Assembly: GCA_003342895.1 (NCBI GenBank)
Contig: PTFA01000273.1
Span: forward strand, 515,284 to 579,283
Direction of reading: 5' to 3'
DNA from: Casuarius casuarius
Lineage: Eukaryota > Chordata > Aves > Casuariiformes > Casuariidae
Length of the DNA stretch: 64,000 bases
Shown here: one piece after another, positions 48,653-59,400 of the stretch
Layout of the letters: the number at the start of each line of letters is the position of its first letter
Position numbering within the stretch: position 1 is the stretch's first letter
The notes under the pieces: generated by a model
Seen by the model: the letters and a program-made list of their open reading frames with translations, nothing else
What the model was told of the DNA's origin: nothing
Databases searched by the model: none
Program-made: the position numbers and the translations under genes

Positions 48653-51024
48653 ATCTTTGCTAATTCTGAACAGGCTGTGGGTCTCTTTCTGTAGTCATAG
48701 GTTTTAGATTTTTCAGGCAAATAGAGCAAAACAAACTCTTCTGGCCCAGCAGGAAGCATGCTTTTCATCTAATCATTTATTGTGAATGTCATTCAGGTGC
48801 TTCCATTAATGTGTAACTGCCAAGTGTGATGATTCTGCCACTATTACACAGGGTCTAAAGTCAGCAAAGATTATTAGCTTTCTTTTAGTTTAAAATTCTC
48901 AGGGTTATGTTTTCAAAGTACTTTGTAACTTTAGAGTGAAAGTATATATTTGAAATTAATTGGATTTTCCCTGCTGGAAAATAATGACTTACTCTTTATT
49001 CTTCAGCCACTTTGTGTCCATGAAGCTTTTTTCTTGGTGATTCTTCTGCATTAGCTCTCTGTCAATGTCTCTTTAGTAAGTCTGTGAATGGATGCAAACT
49101 GTTGTTTTAGAAAGAAATCGTATCAGATATCGGGTGAAAGTCTTCAAAGCTTTTAAAATCCTTTTTCAACAAATTAAAAAAAAAATCCTTTTTTAAACCA
49201 TGTGCAGAATCCTAAGATTCTGTTTTATTCTGCAGGGTGAATCCCCACACCCTCTTGGAAAAACTATGATTTGTTGTTATTGCTTGTGGGCTGGTTTCCA
49301 TATGGGTAGTTCTGTTGGCTCTTTAAGTCTACTTCAAGGGCTAATTATGATCTCAGCAAAGATTAATTTAAGTTTTGCTTTTGCAGCTAGTTTTGATTGC
49401 CGAGCATAATAAAACATAGGTGAACCTGAAGAAAATGGTTCTTGCACGAAAGCCACAGTTTGCTTTCTGTATCAGGTGCTGAAAAGACATCTGGCTCTGC
49501 CTGCATCAAAAAGATCCCCCAAACCGACTTCAGTAGTAGTCACAGATGGGCTGGGGGAGCCCAGAACTTCCATTTCCACCAGTCACACAACTGGAGGGGC
49601 TTTCCACAAGGCTCCTAGGATTTCTTTTCTAAGGATTAGGTGCCTGGCTGCAACATTGCTGCTCAAATCTGTAATTTATTTAGCTTGTCCTCAGCCCAGC
49701 TATGAAGCAGAATTTCTTTCAGAAGCAGGTCCAACCTTTTCCTCTGGTTTACTGAAGCTTAACTGCCGCCACCATTAAAAAGCTTAATCATTTTTTCCCC
49801 TTTCAATGACAGCAATTTTATTTTTTATGGTCTTCCTAAATCCTGCCTCTCTAAACTTTAAATAAGCCAGGGATGCTGCTCTGCAATATTGGGAAAGCAA
49901 ACCATGTCATCCTCACCTGTGGTTTTCAAATGCCTTCCTCTGCTTATCTTACACCATTTTTAAACCACCTACCTAGTCCTATCTTTACACCACCACAATC
50001 ACCTGTTTACCCTCTCTTTGAATGTCAGTAAATTATTATTCTTACCACGCAGTGACTAGCACAGGGTAGTGGGGACATTTCTTTGTGTGGGCCTACCAAT
50101 ATAAGAAAATTCAGCGAAATATAGGCAAGGCTTCACTCATATGGTTTCGGACGCCCTCACAAAAGTTGTTTCAGAGCATCTTCCTTGACATTTTGAAAAT
50201 GATATTTGCTGTGCAACACTACTGTCTCTGTCTCCATCCTCGTGGACGCTCTTGCTAAATGAAATCCAATGTACTCATGTCCCAGTTTTCAACCTTCGTT
50301 TGGTGTCATCGTACCTTTTGGGGCCAATTGGCACCTTGCTCTTCCTTCTTAGCCCCCTTTGTACACCTTTGTCTCCAGTCTCTGCCCTGCCTTGTTGTAG
50401 ATTTTGTCTGCTTTGAGTTTAGTCAAAAAGACCAAAAAAATTCCCTGTCTCTACTGCCCAAAGAAGCTCCAGGCCTGATGTGCCTTGAATTCTATCAGAT
50501 AAGAGAACCTTAAGCTTAAAAAACAAAATGTACGACAGCAAAAAATGCAAACAAATCCGTTGGACAAACTTTCCTAGGAGTTTCTGTTGTCTAGCAGCAT
50601 GCCCACGCAACACAGACGTTTTTCAAACGCTTGGGGAGTGAGCTGCAACTTGCCAGGACTTCAGCTATAGCTAGTATGCAAAAATGGGGGATCTTCCAGA
50701 AGTTTGCCCCAGGTAAGAGGAAGTTGGAAGATTATTTTAGGGAAGAAGGAGATTTTAGGGAAGAAGGAGAAGGACAATTCACAGTTTAGTTATAGAAAGA
50801 TGACATAAGTTTGATTTTAAGGCTCCAGTTTTAAACTGGAATTAAACTGAATCTGGAAAGCTGTGACCTTCTGCAAATCTAATCTGTTGTTCAGGTTACA
50901 AATCCACAAGAACTGACAGGGACAGCCTTCACAGGGCACTGCTATGCCACTGAGAATCTCTTCTAAACTCTTCTTCTGACTACTGTGTTGCCAACGTATC
51001 CTTTAAATTCACTTTCTTCTTTAG
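48653..51024. other. non-coding stretch
   Basis: No gene firmly supported. At 50595-50712 an acceptor-like CTGTTGTCTAG and a strong donor (CCCAG|GTAAGAGG) enclose 118 bases open in one frame (39 codons), but its phase does not join the next exon candidate at 51025. A short tandem duplication is listed separately. Confidence 0.5.
50734..50769. repeat. perfect 18-base tandem duplication
   Basis: ATTTTAGGGAAGAAGGAG occurs twice head to tail (50734-50751 and 50752-50769). Confidence 0.95.
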
Positions 51025-51131
51025 CTTGTGACTGTCAAAGTAGGGACACCTTATTCAGAAGGGAAATTATCTATTAATGTGACATTATTTTTTAGAGAGC
51101 TGGTGAGCAAACCCCAGAGATTTGTGCTTAG
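51025..51131 (+). CDS. candidate internal coding exon of an unidentified gene
   Basis: An excellent acceptor (TTCACTTTCTTCTTTAG) precedes 51025 and a consensus donor (TTAG|GTAAGTAC) follows 51131, the best donor of the three exon candidates. The 107 bases are open in phase 0 for 35 codons plus two bases. The peptide alternates hydrophobic and polar residues like beta-strands (LVTVKVGTPYSEGK, then LSINVTLFF and a basic end RELVSKPQRF) and contains one N-glycosylation-type NVT. I do not recognise the family. It lies 3.6 kb downstream of the CpG island at 47264-47560, whose donor faces it. An internal acceptor at 51095 would give a 36-base alternative. A fortuitous pair of splice sites remains possible. 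Confidence 0.4.
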
Positions 51132-51539
51132 GTAAGTACTCACTGAACTCAGAGTTAAAATTGTAAGAGGTGAAGGCCTGTATTAATATTTTCTATTATT
51201 TAAGGAAGATACATATAATTTCAATTCACACTGACTGAATTTCAGACAACGATATAATATGTATGTGGATGTGAGTTAAAAAGAACTTCTGTCATTGTGC
51301 AATGTAAGTTAACATTATCTATATGGCAAAATAATGAAATATTTGGAAGAAAAATGTCTGACAAAAATTAGTACTTGTGAATATAAGCAGGTTTTCCTAA
51401 TATTCTACAAAAATATATTTTCTGGGGCTCTGGATGCCCTGCCCACAGCACCAATAAGGACGAATTTTGGTCGTAAACACTAGTTAAAGTGACCTACACA
51501 GGAGAAATGAGTAACATTTAAAATGTCTCAAAGAGGTAT
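51132..51539. other. AT-rich non-coding stretch
   Basis: Nothing recognisable beyond the donor at its start. Confidence 0.6.
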
Positions 51540-51920
51540 TTAATTCACATTTAAGAGGCAGTTATTGTGAGTAATTATAAGTTAATTAAATATTGATTAT
51601 TACAAGAGTCTCTTTGTGATTTAGAAGGTAAAAGCTATAAGATAAACCTTGTTACTTTATTATATAAAATTACAGTGGTAATAAATGTGCAATTACACTT
51701 TATTGTTATTAAGTATGAGTTGTCTCATTATTCACATCTAATTGGTATTAAACATTAAACAAGCTGGATATTGTTGTTAAGTATTGAAATAACTGTTTTA
51801 AATATCTAATACACTTAGCTATAGAAATCATGTTGAATATACAAACATTTCTTTCAAATTTGATGATGTGGAATGTTTATTACCAATTGATTAATTACAT
51901 CATATTAATAACCATAAGCT
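51540..51920. other. very AT-rich block dense in TAAT/ATTA motifs
   Basis: The most AT-rich long segment of the window, with repeated homeodomain-type cores (GTAATTATAAGTTAATTAAA, ATTGATTAATTACAT and others) and no simple-repeat periodicity. It could be a conserved enhancer or only base composition; no function can be read from sequence alone. Confidence 0.3.
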
Positions 51921-52361
51921 ATTTTAATTTCATAGGCATGACAACTTGATTTATCCCCCAAATTCCCACTGAATCTCAAAGTCAAAGTTCTTTTTTCTAA
52001 CAATCAATCAATAGTAAATTTGTATGTAGCAACTAGAAACATTTACTTTTTAGTGTTATGCTCCTATTTATGAACCAGGGAGTTAACTGGTAAATTCCCT
52101 ACAGTTCCTGCACCTGCTGAATAGGAGAAACCTTTTAGGTTTAAGCTATAGATTAAACCACTGGGTATTTTTCATAGATTTTAGTTTGGAGAGTCTAATA
52201 CATATTTGCAATGACAGGTGATGGAAACATGTGGTTTCCCTAAGTAACACTAGAAGCAATGTTCCACATCTTCGGTTGTGCTATACACTTATATCACCTC
52301 TTTCCATGTCTGATTCGTCTGCCATTATTAAATTCTGAAAGGACTTTAAGGTAGTAAGGTA
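51921..52361. other. non-coding stretch
   Basis: Nothing recognisable. Confidence 0.6.
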
Positions 52362-52500
52362 TATTTTTCCACTACTGAAATGGAGAAATCAAGGCAGAGA
52401 GAAATAAGGCATTTCAAGATATTCATGATTTCAGCAAGAAAAAGGGAATAAAACTTGGAACTGAAGAATCTGATTGTTTTGGATTCTATCTCCGCTCGTT
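52362..52500 (-). repeat. probable MIR-like ancient SINE remnant, reverse orientation
   Basis: CTGAAATGGAGAAATCAAGG and CAGAGAGAAATAAGGC, then AGGGAATAAAACTTGGAACTG, then a pyrimidine-containing GGATTCTATCTCC segment follow the order of the complement of MIR (cagatggggaaactgaggcagagagattaagtgactt, gggaatagaacccagg). It is more diverged than the other two MIR copies. Confidence 0.5.
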
Positions 52501-53228
52501 CTTAAACAACAAACAAAAGAAACAAAAGGAGAAAATTAAGTTAATGCAGTTTCCCTAAGCAAGAAAATCCAGGTAAAGACTTTGTTATTTTTGCCTATAA
52601 ATCAGGTGATTGAACGCTCTGTGACAGCCAAGTTGGCCACTTTGCTGTGAAATCTGAAGATAACTGGTCTTACATGTTACTAGTCATTTCTACTGTTTTG
52701 TGTGTGTGTGTGTATCTGTCTGTGTGCCTATGTGTTCACGTGTGGTGAGGGAAATGGGTTGGAGGGTCATATAGAGAGCAACAAATGTTCCCCTCTGAGT
52801 CTACAAAAATAAGGCTGGACATTTCTCAAAAAACAGATTCTTTTTTTTTCGAAGTCTCAGGCACAGCAGTGACGAATGTCAGGTTTCATACACTACGCCA
52901 GTCTCTTTTTCAGTCCTATCAGAATCCAGAAGTGCTAAACAAAGTAAAGTTAAAAAAAAGGTATGATGGAAAGGATGTTTTTCAGAATCTGGAAAAGGTT
53001 CAGATTATTTTCTTTTGTAGAAGGGGTAGAAGGTTAGATCTCCTAGATTTCCACCTATTCCTAGTCAGAGCTGAGAGACGAGGCAGCACTGCATTGATTT
53101 TGAAACCCCAGATCTAAGCAGGGGCTGAACTGGCCAGGGCACCTGGGCACACGCACTCCCAGCACCCTCCCCTGCTCCAAAAACAGGCGGCCGGACCACT
53201 CGGGCATGGCTGGGTCCTTCTCCCGTCA
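52501..53228. other. non-coding stretch with GT microsatellite
   Basis: A GT-rich run lies at 52699-52743. A plus-strand frame at 52785-53117 (110 codons) has ordinary composition but no recognisable similarity and no convincing splice context. Sequence becomes GC-rich around 53100-53250. Confidence 0.5.
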
Positions 53229-53246
53229 CTGCTGCTGCTGCTGCTG
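53229..53246. repeat. CTG trinucleotide repeat, six units
   Basis: Six perfect CTG units followed by CAGG, which gives a donor-like CAG|GTGCCA. It sits in a short GC-rich patch. Confidence 0.95.
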
Positions 53247-53546
53247 CAGGTGCCAGTATCGCTCGCAAAAGTAGGAAGCAGGTGAATAACCTTGCCGGAA
53301 AGTTGGTCCTAGATGAGCCCTTTCGCTTCCTCTAGCTTGGCGGGAGCCTGTAGGGCACTGCTGTCTTCTCGGTGGGGTCTCGCTGTGGAAAAAAGGTGGT
53401 GGAAAGAAGAGAGGAATTGGCCTTGTCTCATCATGTCTATACACACATAAACGCTGGTGAGCAGCCGTATGTTATTTCTTCATGTTGGCAAGTGTCAGAG
53501 CCAATGGCTCCACTAGAGCATGCGCTACATACATGTATATGTGTGT
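53247..53546. other. non-coding stretch
   Basis: Nothing recognisable; overlapping short frames on both strands lack similarity. Confidence 0.5.

Positions 53547-53574
<28 letters not shown>
53547..53574. repeat. CA microsatellite, about 14 units
   Basis: A pure AC run flanked by ATGTATATGTGTGT and GCATATGCATAT, the longest uninterrupted CA run of the window. Confidence 0.95.
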
Positions 53575-53577
<3 letters not shown>

Positions 53578-56458
53578 TATGCATATAAAAATCAGATAAA
53601 ACACCTCCTAAGTGTAGTGATGAGCTGCTGGCTTATCAAGAACAGCTTGTATCTCAGTTTGTGCACCAACAAAGCATGTTTCAAGTATGGACTTTTCATG
53701 CTGGCATTTTAAATACTCCTTTTTGAAGCACATTAGTCTCTATAAGCTTTTTCTTTGTTAATATGCTGTAAAGCTTTAAAGTATTGTTTTCCTCCAGCAG
53801 AGTCTCAAATACTAAGAAGGCACTTGTCCTTGTCTAATCGCATCTGCAAGTAAGCAAATATTGGCAAAAATTCATAAACTTGATTGTCCCCTACAGGCAA
53901 ACAATGTTGAATTTGGTGGCCATTCTTGCCATTTATAAATATGGATCACAAATTTATTTTGCCTCAGGGCATCATGATTATACTTTTTCCTAAAAAGAAA
54001 AAAAGTCAGAGGCTCTACTTGTTCTCTCACATAGAGACATGTTAGTATTAACAACAGAGGAAAGATGAGCTTTGTAAATTTTTTTAATGTTGCCCAGAAA
54101 AGCTTACCTCTGAAGAGAGAGCAGAAATTTTCTTTACCGATTCACATACAGCTGCAAGTAGAATTACTGATATACTTTTACTGCCTATCAGGAAAAGTGT
54201 GAATAGTCTTCCAAGGCAATGAGAGACAGAGGGGGAAAAATGGTAGTGCATAAAGGAAACAAACAACACTAATTCATGCAGATGGAATTTTAATGATTGG
54301 GGAGGTTAATAGATGCTGTTTGGTGTCATTCCAGGGAGGATTTTGGTAGACTTGTCCCAAATGGAATTCTCTGCAGGTTGCATCACCAGACAAAAATTGC
54401 ACAGTTCATTGTTTCCAGCTCTCCCATTTTCCAGCTTCAGAAATTCAAAGGCTCCGCATGTGAATTCACAATAGCAACTGGGAAACAGCCTTGCCAAGCA
54501 AAACAAGCAGTTGAGCAATTGTGAAGGTGTTAATTTCCAGAGCTCCACCAATTCTGCAACACTGTAAGTCAATGGCTTTGATGATATTAATTCTTATCTA
54601 CTGCATGGTTACTAAGACGAGGCATTCATTCTGAATACCAATGAAAAGCACACGTTCTATGCAGAGGATATTTTCAGAATTAAAAAAACATTTATCATTT
54701 TCCTTACTACTGATGATACTCGTCGGCCAGCACTGCCGGTTGTGTGGACAGCCCCATGAACTGTCTTGCATGAGTGATTATGAATTCAGCTTTCAGTGTG
54801 GCTGAGACACTACCATTCATCGTTCATACAGTAGGGCCAAGTAAAACACTACAAGACTTGAGCTTGATCCATCCTATCTGCATCTCTGAGCACATCCTTG
54901 AAAGGTGCTTCATTTTGGGACTCCCATTTGTGACTGTTTTTGATATGCAGGGTTTTTTTGTGCAGCCTATCAGCATGCTTTTTCTTCTCCAGCTGCAGTT
55001 CTGAAAGGAAGGGTGAGTTCTGTAAGTAAAAATGCTCGTGTTGGTGGCAGAGTGGAGAGCAGCCCGTACAAATTAACAGTACAGGACTTAATCCAGCAAG
55101 GTGCGGAATGTCCTGAGACAGAACCAGTAAAACACTTCAAACTCTATGAAAGTTGGAGCATATAATGAGCCAGCATGATTTCAAGCTGACTACCTAAAAT
55201 ACATGTCAGTACCTTGCACTATGGGGGCCAAACTGGCTGGTCTCTTTCTAGACTGAAGCTGACAAGAGAGAAATGGAAACCATACCAAGGCTGGCTGTGA
55301 GACCTTTCTGCGGGCTGAGTTTCTTCACTGAAAGATCAAGTACTTACCATATTTAAGGACTGGGATCTGGAAGAAGAAATGTCTATTTGTTATTGGAAAT
55401 ATGAGGTTGCATTGCCAGTACTTTCACTGGGATACAAAATGAGACAGATGACAAAAATGATAACTTAGGCAAAACCAGTGGAATCAGACCAACAGTATCA
55501 GTGGAATTTTCCCAGAAGGAAAGAAGTCCCCCTAAGACACAGTTAGGGACAAATTGCTCTCAGATATGGATATACACTTTTCCAGATAAAATTGAAGGAG
55601 TTTCCTTTGTACATATCTGAAGTCAAAAGCTGGCCTTTGTAAAGCCATATCTTGGAACATGTGGAAAGATTCCCCAGAAAAATGAAAATCTCTCTTTTCT
55701 GGAAAATGTGGTAACTTTGTGGGAATTAAAAAAATAGATAGCCTATTACAGTTTTACTTGCCCAGCAGCAAAGCTTTCAAAACACAGCACTCCAGGAGAC
55801 AGAGTTTAGGATGGAAAATAGGTTTTTAAGAAAAAGTAGATATCATGCAGAGATGCAATAATAAAATGTGAGAGAAAATGCATCAATTTTCAGTGACAAA
55901 TTTAGAAAATGGATGGGTATAATTCTAGGAGGTGGTAGCAGAAAAAAAATCAAAATAGTAACTTGTAGTTGTTCTGAACTGCTTTCATATCCAAAATGAA
56001 TGAATTCATATTTCAAGTTCAAAAATGAAAAATAAAGCAAAATTATCCAATATCATTCAGAATCAAATTATAATGTTTTCTACTCAGAGATACATCATTA
56101 GCACTACTTTCTTTGTGCCTGGTACCCAAAAGTTGTTCTTATTTTCAGTCAACATGATATTAGAAATAGGTATTGCTTGCAATGTAACTTGCAGAGATAA
56201 TACTGTGCAAAATATGTTGAAGCTGGTCCACTACATAACATGCCGTTTAAATGCACTAGGCTTGAGTGTATCTCCCCAGTAGTTATTAATAGAATAACAT
56301 AACTAAGTATAACTTCTGTTCTCAAGTTGTTCCCTGAAGAACTGAACTTTAACTGGCTAACATCTATTGATGCCGACTGCTCTTCACTTATTAGGCAAAT
56401 ACTGTGTCACTGGACTCAGGCATTTCTGAAAGACCAAAATCAGCAGTTCACTTTTTTT
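53575..56458. other. AT-rich non-coding stretch
   Basis: No gene recognised. On the minus strand a good acceptor (ATTTCTTCTTCCAG) and a consensus donor (ATG|GTAAGTAC) enclose only 19 bases (55348-55366). On the plus strand an acceptor ending at 54991 is followed after 20 bases by GTGAGT. Both are too short to call as exons. Confidence 0.55.
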
Positions 56459-56478
56459 GTGTGTGTGTGTGTGTGTGT
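56459..56478. repeat. GT microsatellite, ten units
   Basis: A pure GT run following a T7 run. Confidence 0.95.
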
Positions 56479-59400
56479 CATCGAAGGCCATAGGAACAGC
56501 TTGTGAGGAGCTTGAGGGTCTTAACTAATGTGCATGTTAACCTTATGAATTATGCACAACTGAGATAATAAAATTGTATTGACTCCACATATGAGTGATG
56601 TACCATTTTTTTCTTGCTTTCAAATACATTCACTCCCTTTTTTCATGTCCTATTTGCAATGTTCATTCTATAAATCAGTTCTAACATGTTGAATTTTCTG
56701 TTTTCTTCATCTTTCTTTCTTTCTCATACATTAGGTTCATCCATGGGTCCTTTTGGAACTGTGAGACCTTCCTTTTGTGACAGTCTCAGACTTCTTGGAA
56801 CCATTTCTTCTCTCTCCCTATTCACAAATATGGCTACTCTCCCCTTTGACATTTTCCTTGTCCTCCCACAATATCGAAAGAGGACGAAAAGTTGCTTCAT
56901 TTGTAATTTCTTCCTTTTTTTTACAAAGTGTGCAAAGTCAGCTAATGCTTTAAATGATGGTTAATGACTTGATGAAAAGTTTCCCCGTTTGCCTGAGGCC
57001 ACGCCAGGAAAGGATGCCGCACTCTTTGGGCTGTCTCCTTCTCCTTCTGTCTCCCTAGACCTAAGTTTAAGTGCAAGAAAACTTTTCTCCTCACTCCTTT
57101 CCCTATTATTTTTAGGTCTCCTCTAGTGATTTTTTATGGAAACTATTTTAGCTTGTTCCTGCTGGCCAGCAGATACCTCAAGGGATACTTCTCTCCAAGG
57201 CAGCTTCGGGGATTAGTAGGGCTCTCTCACTTCTCAGTACTGTGATTAAACCTCACCCCACATTCACTAACTTTATACCAACAGGAATAGCAGTCCTGAG
57301 GTTAACTTGACCTGACCTCCTTGTATTTTTAGAGGCTGATGCATTAGGCTGTAAATAGATGTAATGCTCATGTTCTCAGTTTTTAAAAGCAAATAAATAT
57401 GGTGAGGCCGTTGTCTTCAGCATTTGCAGCTAGAGACAGACAAATAGTTCTTCAGGTAGTAATTCTAATCCATCTTTTGGGGGGTATATTTTTCCATTCT
57501 TCCAAAGTTACTATCTGCTGGGGTGCATGATTACCAAAGTGACATGAGGTAGAGGGAGCCCACCATCTCTCCAACTTCAGTAATTCCCGCAGAGGGCAGC
57601 AGGTTGCAAAACGCAGTGGCCTGTTGGTCTAATGATGGGACTGTAACGCGAACCCAGCCTGCAGGAACCGCAAAGTCAGTTCGTGGGAATCAAGTTTTGT
57701 CTGAACAGGGTATCCACAAGGCACCTCACAGCAGCTTTGCTCCCCCTGCCCCATAACGATAGCAGCTTCTGATCCCTCACCGGACAAATACTGTCCCCTC
57801 GAATGTAAAATGCTGCACTTTCTCTAATGGAGATGCAGCAAGTAAAAGGATTAAATAGGGAGGGAAGAAAAGAGAGAACAAACCCTATAGTCTACTAAAA
57901 TGTTGGATACATTTATAGAGCCACAACAAACCCAGTGTCGTGGCGCTGGCGTTACAGCCAGGCCCGGTGCCCTCTGTGTCAGCACCATCAAGCATCCCTA
58001 AAAGCAGCTATAACAGGCCTCCCTCAGCCTGGCGGAAGGAGGACGTGTAGATGAAGAAGGAGTGGCCAGAGCACAGCTGCACTTACTTGGCTCCCTTTTT
58101 GTGGTATGCTCCGTTGCCCCGGATCAAAGTGCAGACACACCATGAGAGCCAGTTTTGCCTGTGTCCTTCCTGAGCCAAGCACAGTTCAGTCATGGCCCAC
58201 AGCTACATTAATTTCTTTAAAAGCCTGCAATGCCCCAGACGCATTAATTAATTGTCTCAGAAACACACATGAAAAAGCTGTAGAAATTAAAGGAAATCTT
58301 TTGGAGGGCAGAATTTGCCCCCGTGAGTGCCTTGGGGACCCGAGAGGAAAGCCCATATGTTCTGCAGCGCATTAGCGCAAGATGGTGACTGGCCAAGGCT
58401 CTGGCAGCCTTACCTCAAAATTTCCGTGCTTTTGTGGGTTTATGTCCAACCATAATGTTATTTGAACACATTTAATTAACTACTGTAGCTGTTTGAAGTC
58501 TCTGACATTATTATTTTTATACCAATACAGCCTCATACTACTGCTGGTCATTATAGCAGTTTCCAAGATCAGTGCAATTCATTCTGGACTCAAAGTTAAT
58601 CTCACGGAAAATCCAATCAGTAAATTGATTAGGTATTAAATTACATTCTTTGTTAACGTTCTCTATTCCTTCCCTTACAGTACAAAGAACCCATTATGTT
58701 TTTTTTTCTCTTTTCTCCCTATCTCTCCCTTGCCTCTCCCCCATTTCCATTATTATTACTGTGCTGTTAAAGTCATTGGTAAGGCAGAGGTGACCTAAGG
58801 ATTCCGTGTTACCACTTTCTTCTTAAAAAAAAGGAAAGGTTCAATGGTTAGGTAAGAGGAGAAGTTAAAATCATGCGAAAAATATGTCTGACCTCAGGAT
58901 GTCTTAGAAATCTTACTTTTTGACCAATCTTTCAGTGACAGCTATCCAAAATGTGCTTCTGACACTAACATCTGTGGAAAATATTGCTAGCATTAAAGTT
59001 TACTGTAGCAGTAAGCCCCTCTAAATTGATTGCCACTGTACTTTGCGAATGGATTTTACCATAGGCTGTTCCTAGCAGTTAACTTTGGATAACAAGTGAT
59101 TTTTATGAGTCCCTTTTTTCCCTTTTTTTTTTAATGAAAACTTGTTTTGGCAAGAAAATAATCGACTACACTGAAGCCAGCAATCAGTGGGAGCTGCGCT
59201 CGCTTCTGTTGGGACGAAACGTGGTTGGTTGAACAGAAGTTCTGGAAGTCGCATTAAAGAGCATGAGCTAACGTCAGGTTATTACAGCCTGCCGCTGCCA
59301 GACGGCCTACAGAAATCTGCCTCTGATCGTGGTGAGGCTGGAGATTTGCTGAGAGTCCTGTGATTGCTAATACCTCTTGCATACTGTGTTCACCAGTAGG

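Noticed and set aside
50595..50712. 118-base plus-strand exon candidate
   Set aside because: The acceptor is only moderate, and its frame runs into a stop when joined to the better candidate at 51025.
52785..53117. 110-codon plus-strand frame
   Set aside because: No recognisable similarity; the start codon is not ATG; chance length.
55348..55366. 19-base minus-strand micro-exon with good splice sites on both sides
   Set aside because: Too short to test for coding; similar 12-30 base pairs of sites occur at 27897, 30632 and 21102.
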